NCBI RefSeq assembly: GCF_025290835.2
Contig: NZ_JAOCQD020000005.1
Span: 1-11,410, forward strand
Length of the DNA: 11,410 nucleotides
Source: Aquabacterium sp. OR-4
Lineage (GTDB): Bacteria > Pseudomonadota > Gammaproteobacteria > Burkholderiales > Burkholderiaceae_C
Direction of reading: 5' to 3'
Positions 1 to 6,439 of this stretch are shown here, piece after piece; the first letter of the stretch is position 1; each line of letters starts with the position of its first letter. Both the position numbers and the translations under genes were made by a program. Below the pieces are notes generated by a model that was not told the DNA's origin, did no database searches, and saw only the letters and a program-made list of their open reading frames with translations.

Positions 1-710
1 GTGTCTTCGGCCTGCACATAGGCGCCGCGGGCGGCGCCGTCGGCGGCCTGGGTGCCCGACAGGTCAGACAGTTGCTGGGCCGAGGCGATCTGGACTTTGG
101 GCGCCCACGAGAAGTCACCGGCCAGGGCCTGCTGGCGCAGGGTTTCGGCCTTGGCGGCGTCGAACTTGTCACCAAAGGCCTGGCGCAGCGTGGCGTTGAA
201 CGCACCGGCATCGGACGCCGAGGCGGCAAAGCGCTGCTGCATGGCGCTGGAGACGCGGCTCAGGGCCAGGGCATCGGCCGCGGCAGCCTGCTGGGCCTGC
301 AGGTTGACCACCGTGCCTTGCAGGCGCTGGCGCACCAGGCCCAGGCGCGAGAGCCAGCCGAACTTGCCGCGCACCGGCAGGCTGCCTTCGGTGGGGCGCA
401 GCGCTTCGTGGCGCAACTGGGCGCCGTGCTCGGCCCTGTCGGCGCGCTGCTGCAGTGCCGCGCGAATGCGGCTGAGCCAGGCCCCGCGCACCGGCTGCGC
501 GCGCACCATTCCGTGCTTGAGCATTCGGCCGGCCCAGGGCGCCGCCGTTTCGCGCCGGGCGGCTGCGTGGCGAAACCAGCGCGGCGTGCGGCTGGTGGCC
601 AGGGCAGGGGCCTGGGCGTTGGCCTGGGCTGTGGCCGGAGCGTTGACCTGGGCGGTGGCTGCGTTCACGGCGCCAGCCAGTGCGCCGCTGGCGTTCGGGT
701 CGATCTGCAT
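1..710 (-). CDS. N-terminal part of an EExGH-domain polymorphic-toxin-like protein (3' end outside window)
   Basis: An open frame starts with ATG at 710-708 and has no stop up to the left edge (236 codons). A good ribosome site (AGGAGA, plus-strand complement at 715-720) lies about 5 bases upstream and fixes the start. The protein begins MQIDPNASGALAG, followed by an Ala/Gln/Pro-rich stretch without a signal peptide, then an Arg-rich helical part. From about residue 165 it matches the segment that precedes the EExGH domain in large secreted or toxin proteins of cyanobacteria and proteobacteria: AKAETLRQQALAGDFS, then IASAQQLSDLSG, then GAYVQAEDT at the very edge. In this family the next residues are normally of the type 'VYLS..TL' and then 'LLEExGHxID', which is how the gene at the right edge begins. 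I infer two paralogues, the left one supplying the N-terminal half and the right one the C-terminal half of the family. The function of this half is unknown. Recognition is from memory of the family, not a search. Confidence 0.75.
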   Translation of the reverse strand, partial: MQIDPNASGALAGAVNAATAQVNAPATAQANAQAPALATSRTPRWFRHAAARRETAAPWAGRMLKHGMVRAQPVRGAWLSRIRAALQQRADRAEHGAQLRHEALRPTEGSLPVRGKFGWLSRLGLVRQRLQGTVVNLQAQQAAAADALALSRVSSAMQQRFAASASDAGAFNATLRQAFGDKFDAAKAETLRQQALAGDFSWAPKVQIASAQQLSDLSGTQAADGAARGAYVQAED

Positions 711-714
711 GGGT

Positions 715-720
715 TCTCCT
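715..720 (-). promoter_or_regulatory. Ribosome binding site of the left-edge gene
   Basis: On the minus strand AGGAGA lies just upstream of the ATG at 710. It supports this ATG over the competing frame that starts at 747, whose translation is Arg/Pro-rich shadow-like protein. Confidence 0.6.
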
Positions 721-934
721 CGGTTGAATGCCGCTCGATGGCGCCATGGCATGACGGTCAAAGTGAGCGGTCAGCCTTCATGCATCGGGAAGGCCTGTCG
801 GCGCATTCTTCGGGCCGCGGTGCACGCCGTCTTCACGCGATCTCAAACATCTGTATCGACTTGCGCCGCCCGGATCCAAGTCGCGTACGTGTCCACGCGC
901 AGCACACCCTCACGGCCACCGCCCCGAACCCAGC

Positions 935-2977
935 TCAGCGCAGAAACTGGGCCCACAGCCGCAGTGCACCGCCACCGTCGGTGCCCGCCTGGCTGGCCGT
1001 GGGCATGGCGGTATAGGTGTTGGCGGTCACTGCCAGGGCCAGGCCGCCACGGTTGAGCAGCAACTGGCTGTCGGCCGGGGCAAACAGCGGCGAGGCGGTG
1101 CCCAGGGGGTAGTCGGCCGCCACCGCCGTGGCGGTGCCCGGCGCCCCCTTGAGCAGGCGGTTGTCGCTGCGTCGGTAGTAGCCCCACTGGCCCATGTGGC
1201 CGCCCCAGTGCAGGCCCACGTAATCGCCTGCGCGGTTGAAGGCGTAGAGGCCGCCGCTGCGGTCGAGTCCGCAATGCTCGGGCAGGGTGATCAGGGTGTC
1301 TGACCAGGCGCCGGCCACCCAGCGGCTGAGGCGGCAGCCGCCATACAGCAGAAACTCGCCGCCGCTGGTGTCGGTGCCCACCAGGCGGGTGTTGCCCCAG
1401 ATGGCGAAATCGATGCTGGGCTCGGCCGCCAGCCAGCGCTGCAGCACGGGTGACCAGAACGTGATCTGCTCGGGGCGCAGCGGCTGGCGCGTGCCCGGGT
1501 CGGCCTGCGCGGTGAACGCGGCAAAGCCATCGCTGGTGGCCAGCTCGTTGAACCATGGCTCGGCGTTGGCCGGGGTGTCCGCGGCCCAGCGCTCGGGCAC
1601 GGCACTGATGCTGGAGCGCATGCCGACCACGCCCGTGCCCATCAGGGACTGGATGCGCCCGGCCACCACCAGCCGGCCGCTGTCGTCCAGCGCGGTGTCA
1701 ATGCCCTCGGCCAGGGTTTCGCCGAAATCAAAGCTGCTGCGCAGGCCGTTCAGCACGATGTTGCGGAAGGCTCCGTCGGCCGCGGCACGCAGACCCAGCA
1801 GGCTGCGGGTGCTGCTGGAGCCGGCCGCCGACATGCCCACATAGGTGATCGCCACGTCACCGGCGGCATTGATGCGCACGCGGTGGTCGTGCACCTTGCT
1901 GGGCGGCGATGCGCCGACGACCTGGGGTGTCTCCCAGGCGCTGGCGCCGGCCCTGCGGCGCGTGGCCACCATGTAGCGGCACAGCTTGCCGGCGGGGCTG
2001 AGTTCGTACGCATCGGCGGTGCAGGCCCGTTCGGTGATCCAGCTCACCACCGCATGGCCCGAACTGGACACAGCCAGCCTTGGCCTGTGGTCTGCCAGCA
2101 GCGGGGCGGCATCGTCGAGCACCACCGGCGCGGCCCAGCGCGCCGCCTGACCGGCCGCACCGGCCTGGCCTTGCACCACCTGCACGGCCAGACGCCCCGC
2201 GCCATCGGCCTGGGCAAAGGCGACCCAGGCACTGCCGTCATCGGCAAGCCCAGCGTCAAAGCCCGTGTTGCCGCTGGCGCCGGAGGCCACGCGCAGCCCG
2301 CCGGTGCCCAAGGTGTTCAGGGTGGTCGGGCTGTCCCAGCTGAGGCTGGTCTGGTTGCCGGTGGCCGTGGATGAGCTGGCGGCCACCTGCGTGGGCGTGG
2401 TGATCAGGCAATCTGGCGCAGCGGCAGTTTGCGACTTCACGAGCAGGCCATTGGCACTGCCTGGCTCGGCCGGGTTCTGCCAATGCAGGCTCATCTCGGC
2501 GCCCGAGGCAATGCCCACTGTCAGGCTGATCGAGAAGCCCGAGGCGCTGCTGGCCTGGACGGTCTTGTGGAACGTGGCGCCCGAGCCCGAAAACGACAGG
2601 GTGAGCCGGTTGCTCGAACGATTGGTGCTGTACCAGACCTGGCCACTGGCGTCGTAGCGCAGGGCGCACAGGCTGCCATCGTCGGTGGCGCGGCCTTCGT
2701 AGAGGCCCTGCATGCAACTGGCCACTTCGTTGAAGCGCGATCCCGTGGGGCAGGCCGCCAACTGCGCCTGCAGCGCGGCCAGGCCGGCGCCCGGTGATGA
2801 GCCACCGCCCGAGCCGCCGTTCGATCCACCATTGCCCGCGCCGTTGCCACCCGAGTCGCTGGCCGGTGCGCCGCCACCACCGCCACCGCAGGCCGCCAGC
2901 CAGGCACCCAGGCTGATGGCCAGGCAGGCGGCAGCAGCCCGTGTTGCCAGGCGATGCGTCACACCACGCTTGCTCAT
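935..2977 (-). CDS. Large secreted lipoprotein of unknown function, possibly beta-propeller-like
   Basis: 680 residues. The N-terminus is a lipoprotein signal: a basic start (MSKRGVTHR), a hydrophobic Ala/Leu core, and a lipobox LAAC with the acceptor Cys at residue 30. A Gly/Ser/Asn-rich flexible linker follows to about residue 63, as expected for a protein tethered to the outer membrane. The body contains repeated short motifs of the form 'DxxGxaxvxw': ADDGSAWVAF near 246, SSSGHAVVSW near 304, NAAGDVAITYV near 370 and DDSGRLVVAG near 431. These look like blades of a propeller-type beta fold, which is inference. Four or more Cys may form disulphides. A strong ribosome site (GGGAGG, complement at 2987-2992) precedes the ATG. 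The frame is intact over 2 kb, so the gene appears to be under selection, unlike the broken toxin parts to its right. I do not recognise a named family, and a link to the toxin system is only positional. Confidence 0.85.
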   Translation of the reverse strand: MSKRGVTHRLATRAAAACLAISLGAWLAACGGGGGGAPASDSGGNGAGNGGSNGGSGGGSSPGAGLAALQAQLAACPTGSRFNEVASCMQGLYEGRATDDGSLCALRYDASGQVWYSTNRSSNRLTLSFSGSGATFHKTVQASSASGFSISLTVGIASGAEMSLHWQNPAEPGSANGLLVKSQTAAAPDCLITTPTQVAASSSTATGNQTSLSWDSPTTLNTLGTGGLRVASGASGNTGFDAGLADDGSAWVAFAQADGAGRLAVQVVQGQAGAAGQAARWAAPVVLDDAAPLLADHRPRLAVSSSGHAVVSWITERACTADAYELSPAGKLCRYMVATRRRAGASAWETPQVVGASPPSKVHDHRVRINAAGDVAITYVGMSAAGSSSTRSLLGLRAAADGAFRNIVLNGLRSSFDFGETLAEGIDTALDDSGRLVVAGRIQSLMGTGVVGMRSSISAVPERWAADTPANAEPWFNELATSDGFAAFTAQADPGTRQPLRPEQITFWSPVLQRWLAAEPSIDFAIWGNTRLVGTDTSGGEFLLYGGCRLSRWVAGAWSDTLITLPEHCGLDRSGGLYAFNRAGDYVGLHWGGHMGQWGYYRRSDNRLLKGAPGTATAVAADYPLGTASPLFAPADSQLLLNRGGLALAVTANTYTAMPTASQAGTDGGGALRLWAQFLR

Positions 2978-3353
2978 GCTTCAAGACCTCCCACGCCTGC
3001 CCCTTGGCACGGCCCGGCAGGTTCTAACCGCTGCGCTCAGGGGTGCCCGGTGTGCCGTCGTAACAGCCGCTGGGCAGGTGTTTCAGGAGGCGAGCGTCCA
3101 GAGTGGCATTGCCCGGTTGTGGCGGCTGCCGCCGCACCCGCGGTGTAGACGAGACTTCTGGGACAAAGCGGCGACCGAAAGCCAGTGGGGCAGCCTGAAC
3201 CGTGGCCGGCTGTACGGCAGAAGGTTCGCCACCCGGCGAGAGGCGATTCTTTGCGGCCGATGGCATGGATGCGAGTTGCGCAGACCCAGCATCGGTATCC
3301 ACATGCTGCGCCACATGACCGCTACGAACGCCTCGTCTGAACGGCGTTGGGCG
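2978..3353. other. Intergenic region upstream of the lipoprotein gene
   Basis: 376 bases with no gene I can support. Short open frames exist on both strands (for example 3024-3314 minus), but they have no ribosome site, no recognisable motif and unremarkable composition. A perfect 6-bp inverted repeat (aacgcc ... ggcgtt, 3327-3348, loop of 10) lies just after the NADAR stop. It lacks a T-run, so it is at most a weak terminator candidate. The lipoprotein promoter is probably here, but I could not identify convincing -35/-10 boxes. Confidence 0.4.
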
Positions 3354-3989
3354 TCAGGTCCAGCTGAGCGTCCAGGCCGGCGGCACGGCAAAGTACTGGT
3401 CGTACTCCTTGCGCGCGGCTGGTGGCAGGCCTGACCAGAACGCGTGGGCCTGGCTGAGGCAATCCTCGCCTCGGCCCATGCGCCAGAAGAGGTCGGCGGG
3501 GTCGATCTCGGGGTGCTGGATCCAGGGCGGCGCCACGAAGTTGGCTGGCGCCGGTGGCAACTCGGCGCGAACCTGTTCAAGCAGTCGCCCGAGCCTGTTC
3601 AGGCCATGGCCATCGCCGCCATCGCCCCAGTAGGCGTCGTTGGCCGTGTGCTCAACGAGCATTGCGCCGCGCGTGGAGGCCAGCACGCTGGCCAGATCGG
3701 CATGCTGCGCGAACTTGGCGCGCAGGGCGGTGAGCATGACCTCGTCGCGCACGACGGGCCAGTCGGGGCGCATGGATCGCCGCGTGCGGTCGCGGCCGAT
3801 CTGTGCTGCCGCAAAAGGCGTGGGTGCGGCATGGACGGCATCGACATCGCCGGCATCGCTGAACTTCGCGGCCTGGAAGAAGTGCTCCGTCGTGGCCCAG
3901 GTGCGGCCGCCCGCTGCGACGGGGTGGCGCGAGAAGTTCGAGAAGCAGCCGTAGGCCTTGTTCGTCTCGTAGAAGTGCAGGGTGATCAT
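3354..3989 (-). CDS. NADAR-domain (YbiA/DUF1768-like) protein with a C-terminal extension
   Basis: About 211 residues from the ATG at 3989. A GTG at 4016 is an alternative start, but the domain begins directly at MITLHFYETN, so the ATG is preferred. Family signatures are clear in order: FYETNKAYGCFSNFSRHP, then TWATTEHFFQAAKF, then a 'TPFAAAQIGRD' segment, RPDWPVVRDEVM, AKFAQHADLASVLAST, VEHTANDAYWGDG and GHGLNRLGRLLEQVRAEL. NADAR proteins are N-glycosidases or ADP-ribose-handling enzymes. Some act in riboflavin metabolism (YbiA), and others reverse guanine ADP-ribosylation as antitoxins beside DarT. The last ~55 residues (from about APPWIQHPEIDP) lie beyond the usual domain and contain several Trp and acidic residues. 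The gene lies 48 bases after the SUKH-like stop, at the end of the immunity gene row, so an immunity or antitoxin role is plausible but unproven. Confidence 0.85.
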   Translation of the reverse strand: MITLHFYETNKAYGCFSNFSRHPVAAGGRTWATTEHFFQAAKFSDAGDVDAVHAAPTPFAAAQIGRDRTRRSMRPDWPVVRDEVMLTALRAKFAQHADLASVLASTRGAMLVEHTANDAYWGDGGDGHGLNRLGRLLEQVRAELPPAPANFVAPPWIQHPEIDPADLFWRMGRGEDCLSQAHAFWSGLPPAARKEYDQYFAVPPAWTLSWT

Positions 3990-4037
3990 GGCAGGCGGGT
4001 GAGCTGTTCGTGGCACGCGGAGCCCAAGCGCGCCGGC

Positions 4038-4472
4038 TCAGCCATGACCTTGTTCCGCGTCGGGCCACCAGGGTGGGAGCCCCTCGTTGGCCCGATATCG
4101 GTTCAGGAACGCGACAAAGTCCCCGGCATCCGCCTCGCGAGCGTGCCACTTCGGCTCGCCGAGATCGATGCAGCAGACGGTCTCCGGGTCGACTGCATCC
4201 AGGCAGTACAGGATGTCGTTGTTGGCGCCACGCGCGAACGGTACGAGCTTGCGCTGCGTGGCCTTGCGGATCAGGCGCATTTCGCCTGGCACATCGATCG
4301 CACGCAGGATGCTCAGCGCATGGCCGTCGCCCCCGTGATCGAAGTCCATCTCTGCCCACAGCACAGCCTCGACAAAGTGCCGTGGATACGCGAACGCAAA
4401 GCCGAGTTGCGCATGGTCAGCGCAGTACTTCGCTTGGGCTTCGAAGTGCGCGGATTCACGTGGGGCGGTCAT
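4038..4472 (-). CDS. SMI1/KNR4 (SUKH)-like immunity protein
   Basis: 144 residues. The central LVPFARGANNDILYCLD followed by a strand with CCIDLGEPKW and a C-terminal 'DFVAFLNRY' helix is the usual shape of SUKH immunity proteins ('LvpFa...dDilcfD...v.viD...' then a final helix around 'sF.eFL'). SUKH proteins neutralise diverse nuclease toxin tips inside the cell. The start ATG at 4472 lies 9 bases after the stop of a short toxin-end remnant (4482-4575), the toxin-then-immunity order expected. No strong Shine-Dalgarno is visible, which suggests coupling to translation of the upstream toxin. The N-terminal third (MTAPRESAHFEAQ...) is not diagnostic. The frame is intact. Confidence 0.65.
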   Translation of the reverse strand: MTAPRESAHFEAQAKYCADHAQLGFAFAYPRHFVEAVLWAEMDFDHGGDGHALSILRAIDVPGEMRLIRKATQRKLVPFARGANNDILYCLDAVDPETVCCIDLGEPKWHAREADAGDFVAFLNRYRANEGLPPWWPDAEQGHG

Positions 4473-4481
4473 GTTGGTGGC

Positions 4482-4575
4482 TCAGGGCTTGCCGGTGATC
4501 TTGGGGTGAGTGGCAACGACGCCTTGGTTCGCAAGACACGCCTGGCAATTTGCTCAACGTTTGCCGGCGTATCAG
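4482..4575 (-). pseudogene. Short C-terminal remnant of a toxin tip
   Basis: Upstream of the SUKH-like gene a short peptide can be read in two adjacent frames: HTDTPANVEQIARRV, then, after a one-base shift near 4537, LANQGVVATHPKITGKP and a TGA at 4482-4484. Only the last ~30 residues survive between this stop and the 65-bp repeat. The position, directly before an immunity gene, suggests the 3' end of a lost toxin cassette. The family is not recognised. The 22-base stretch encoding ANQGVVA recurs at the end of the CdiA-C-like toxin (5589-5610). Confidence 0.4.
4512..4533. repeat. 22-bp direct repeat, copy 1
   Basis: The stretch beginning ggcaacgacgcc and ending ggttcgca is identical to 5589-5610. 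On the minus strand both copies encode A-N-Q-G-V-V-A close to the stop of a toxin-type frame. The copies diverge on both sides. Confidence 0.75.
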
Positions 4576-4578
4576 TGT

Positions 4579-4643
4579 GCAAGCCTATGGACGCCGCATC
4601 CGACCGGGTCAAGGGCCCGGGTGCTCTCTCACGCCGCTGACTG
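4579..4643. repeat. 65-bp cassette-border repeat, copy 1
   Basis: 62 of 65 positions match 6246-6310 (differences only near 4585, 4613 and 4626). On the minus strand it runs from CAGTCAGCGGCGTGAG to GGCGTCCATA.GCTTGC. It carries the last codons and stop of the YwqK gene and has a GC-rich imperfect inverted repeat around GGGCCC/CCCGGG. Both copies lie between the end of an immunity-type gene and the start of a toxin-type segment. Confidence 0.85.
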
Positions 4644-4931
4644 GTGCGCCGCCCCATCGGCATTCCAGTAGCGCCAGTCTCCAGCCTCGCGGCCGTCCTG
4701 GTAGTGCCCTTCGGAGGCCATGCGTCCATCGGGGTAGAAGGTACGCCACAGACCTTCTTCCTTGCCGTCCACGTAATGCCCTTCGGCAATGACTTGACCA
4801 TTGCTGTGGTACTCGCGGAACAGGCCATGCCGGATCCAGTGGGTTCCATCGGTAGCCATCACACGGGAGTATCGGAAGTGGATCTCACCGGTTTCATAGG
4901 GGATCTCTGCGATGTTGAGTTCGGTGGTCAT
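4629..4931 (-). CDS. YwqK-family antitoxin (MORN-like repeats)
   Basis: 100 residues. Three tandem MORN-like repeats are visible: GLFREYHSNGQVIAEGHYVD (about residues 36-55), then GLWRTFYPDGRMASEGHYQD, then GDWRYWNADG. This pattern 'G.w..yy.nG....eg.y.dG' is typical of the YwqK family, found as antitoxin or immunity proteins beside polymorphic toxins. The ATG at 4931 has AGGA (complement at 4939-4942) 7 bases upstream. It also overlaps the TGA of the preceding toxin remnant as ATGA, which implies translational coupling. The last four codons (Q-S-A-A) and stop lie inside the 65-bp repeat, so the natural C-terminus may have been replaced at the cassette border. The likely partner is the toxin whose tail remains at 4928-5128. 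Confidence 0.8.
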   Translation of the reverse strand: MTTELNIAEIPYETGEIHFRYSRVMATDGTHWIRHGLFREYHSNGQVIAEGHYVDGKEEGLWRTFYPDGRMASEGHYQDGREAGDWRYWNADGAAHQSAA

Positions 4932-5128
4932 GATCGCTTCCTGATGGGGAAATCGCTGGGTTTGTACAGTTCGCGCGAGCGACGCAGGTCTTGCACAAGG
5001 CCGTTCGGCCTGTCATTGAATTCGCGGGCGGTGTACTTCAAGTTCGGAATGGCCCAAAGCAACAGGCGGCCTGTCGTCGCCAATATCCGAGACTTCCCGC
5101 GAGCAAGACCCCGATGGGTCGGATGGCC
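4928..5128 (-). pseudogene. C-terminal remnant of a toxin tip upstream of the YwqK gene
   Basis: About 66 codons are open in one frame directly after the TGA of the 5129-5545 gene. The tail reads WAIPNLKYTAREFNDRPN, then GLVQDLRRSRELYKPSDFPI and ends RKRS with a TGA at 4928-4930 that overlaps the YwqK ATG. It has no own start codon with a ribosome site. The sequence looks like the real end of a protein (mixed, charged, foldable composition) and unlike a shadow frame. I do not recognise the family. It is inferred to be the leftover end of the toxin paired with the YwqK protein. Confidence 0.5.
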
Positions 5129-5545
5129 TCAAGAAACAGGAGGGCTCAGGCTGTCGTCAAAATATTGCAAGCCATGCGCGTCTCTGAGCGCATAGACCCT
5201 CTCGTACTCGAAAGAGAGAACAAAGAACTTGCTCGTCCGCTTCGCCAGCGCATCGAGCAATTGCCGCGCATCTCGATTGCACAAGTCATACCGGTCCAGC
5301 AAGTAGCCGAGGGACACGCGCAGCCCGACCGTCCAGGCAGCCGGGTAGGGCATGCCTTCTGCACGGACGGCATGCCGTCCATCTTGCGAGTGAACGAACA
5401 AGTCCAGACCGGATTCAGCAAACACGGCCAGCGTGCCGTTGGGATGATCATCTGATGGCGACACGGCCCCGCAGTCAAATGCAGCCTGTCTCAAGTGGTC
5501 TTCGTGGATGCCAGATTCGAGTTCCAGCGAAAGCGCCATCGACAT
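5129..5545 (-). CDS. Immunity-like protein for the adjacent CdiA-C-type toxin
   Basis: 138 residues, intact. The start MSMALSLELE at 5545 has GGAG (complement at 5551-5554) 5 bases upstream. The gene begins 31 bases after the stop of the CdiA-C-like toxin frame, the normal CDI/Rhs order. Notable segments: GLDLFVHSQDGRHAVRAEG, WTVGLRVSLGYLLDRYDLC, and a C-terminal half KRTSKFFVLSFEYERVYALR. From memory, proteins of this outline ('g.rv.fryl.d.yd' followed by 'FVLSfqYE...a.rd..gl') occur as cytoplasmic immunity proteins next to CdiA-C-type RNases, but I cannot name a family with certainty. No signal peptide or membrane segment is seen. Confidence 0.65.
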   Translation of the reverse strand: MSMALSLELESGIHEDHLRQAAFDCGAVSPSDDHPNGTLAVFAESGLDLFVHSQDGRHAVRAEGMPYPAAWTVGLRVSLGYLLDRYDLCNRDARQLLDALAKRTSKFFVLSFEYERVYALRDAHGLQYFDDSLSPPVS

Positions 5546-5576
5546 GGTTTCTCCGTGTTACGTCGGTCGTGCGGTG

Positions 5577-6266
5577 CTACTGAAGAGGGGCAACGACGCC
5601 TTGGTTCGCAGGTCTTCTGTCCTCGCTGCCGAGGCCGACACTGTGAATCAGCGGCGGAACGGCGGGTCGGTAGGCCTGCCGGTCAACCACGGTCACTTGT
5701 CCGTTCTTGACGATGTAGAGGGTGTTGAAGGGGACCGGATTGTCCTGGAGATGTCGTGCCAGCTGGGCTGCCGTCGCGGGCAAGTCATTGAGACTGACAA
5801 TGACGTTCGGAGCCTGGGTCTCGATCTTCTGGGCCACGTTGTCCCTGATGGTCCAGAGGTTTCCGGTTGACGGTGCGTAGACATCCGCCAGTTGTCCGTT
5901 GATGCCAGCGTCGGGGTTCTTGACGCCCCGGGCACCCGCGTTGGGCAACTGAACAACTTCAAAGCCCTGCTTTCCTGCCAGAAACGCCAGCGTCTCGTTC
6001 TGGCGCTGAATCGAGCGAAGCTGATCGGGGTTTGAGTTGCGCGGAGCGACCTCCGGCTCACCGGCCAGACTGCCCGGTTGGTGTCCTGGCATCAGTGGTA
6101 CGCGCACGGGTTCGATGATTCGAGACTTGAATCCACCGCCTGCGGCCGTCATCCCGACATCGACAGTGACCTGTGTCACTGCTTCAACGACTGGCTCCGC
6201 AGGCGGTGAGAGGAGGGGGCGTCCTCTGTTCGCATCGAAGGTCTGGCAAGCATATGGACGCCGCAT
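5577..6266 (-). CDS. Orphan CdiA C-terminal-type tRNase toxin module
   Basis: 229 residues from an ATG that lies inside the 65-bp repeat. An in-frame TGA sits just upstream and there is no ribosome site, so this is probably a displaced toxin tip and not a freely expressed gene. Residues 1-78 are a Pro/Val-rich linker. Residues 79-194 fit the CdiA_C tRNA-nuclease type (BECR fold): NPDQLRSIQRQNETLAFLAG, then GFEVVQLP, then KNPDAGINGQLADVYAPSTG, then VIVSLNDLP and the closing strand LYIVKNGQVTVV. In this family the 'NPD..I.G...D.YaP.s.n' block carries the core active-site residues. This is the only toxin tip in the window whose domain is uninterrupted. The tail after residue 194 (DRQAYRPAVPP...) seems foreign and contains the 22-bp repeat. 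Its likely immunity gene follows at 5129-5545. Confidence 0.75.
   Translation of the reverse strand: MRRPYACQTFDANRGRPLLSPPAEPVVEAVTQVTVDVGMTAAGGGFKSRIIEPVRVPLMPGHQPGSLAGEPEVAPRNSNPDQLRSIQRQNETLAFLAGKQGFEVVQLPNAGARGVKNPDAGINGQLADVYAPSTGNLWTIRDNVAQKIETQAPNVIVSLNDLPATAAQLARHLQDNPVPFNTLYIVKNGQVTVVDRQAYRPAVPPLIHSVGLGSEDRRPANQGVVAPLQ
5589..5610. repeat. 22-bp direct repeat, copy 2
   Basis: Identical to 4512-4533. It lies in the last codons of the CdiA-C-like frame, where it encodes A-N-Q-G-V-V-A just before the stop. Confidence 0.75.
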
Positions 6267-6310
6267 CCGACCGGGTCAGGGGCCCGGGTGCTATCTCACG
6301 CCGCTGACTG
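6246..6310. repeat. 65-bp cassette-border repeat, copy 2
   Basis: Near-identical partner of 4579-4643 (62/65). It lies between the end of the SUKH gene (stop at 6380) and the CdiA-C-like module, and supplies that module's apparent ATG (R-R-P-Y-A-C). As in copy 1, the frame entering it from upstream ends H-Q-S-A-A-stop. Confidence 0.85.
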
Positions 6311-6439
6311 ATGCTTCTGGCTCGGATTTGGATCGGCGCCGACAGCACAAAAGACCCCTCTGGCCAGATCCTGGCGTCATCAATGCCGCGTACCCGCCAT
6401 GCGATCGGCAATCTGGGCGTTGTAGGTCACCATGGCGCC

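Noticed and set aside
169..747. 192-residue minus-strand frame starting at 747
   Set aside because: Its translation is Arg/Pro/His-rich, whereas the neighbouring frame from 710 has a strong ribosome site and a recognisable family sequence.
52..1056. Long plus-strand open frames over the left gene (52-1056, 72-1016)
   Set aside because: They are Arg/Ala/Cys-rich mirror frames of the minus-strand gene, without ribosome sites or recognisable motifs. They are typical of high-GC antisense shadows.
3024..3314. 96-residue minus-strand frame upstream of the lipoprotein gene
   Set aside because: No ribosome site, motif or family resemblance; composition is like non-coding high-GC DNA.
3327..3348. 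Inverted repeat as a rho-independent terminator
   Set aside because: The stem is only 6 bp with a 10-base loop and no T-run follows on the minus strand.
3444..4640. 398-residue plus-strand frame
   Set aside because: It runs antisense across the NADAR and SUKH-like genes and shows no domain; both minus-strand genes are well supported.
4482..6310. Integron cassette array with attC sites at the 65-bp repeats
   Set aside because: No integrase is present, and I could not find paired RYYYAAC/GTTRRRY core sites in the repeats. Cassettes hold coupled gene pairs, unlike usual integron cassettes.
6246..6310. 65-bp repeat as IS end or miniature element
   Set aside because: It has no terminal inverted repeats or flanking target duplications and does not match the IS630 ends at 6440 and 7613.
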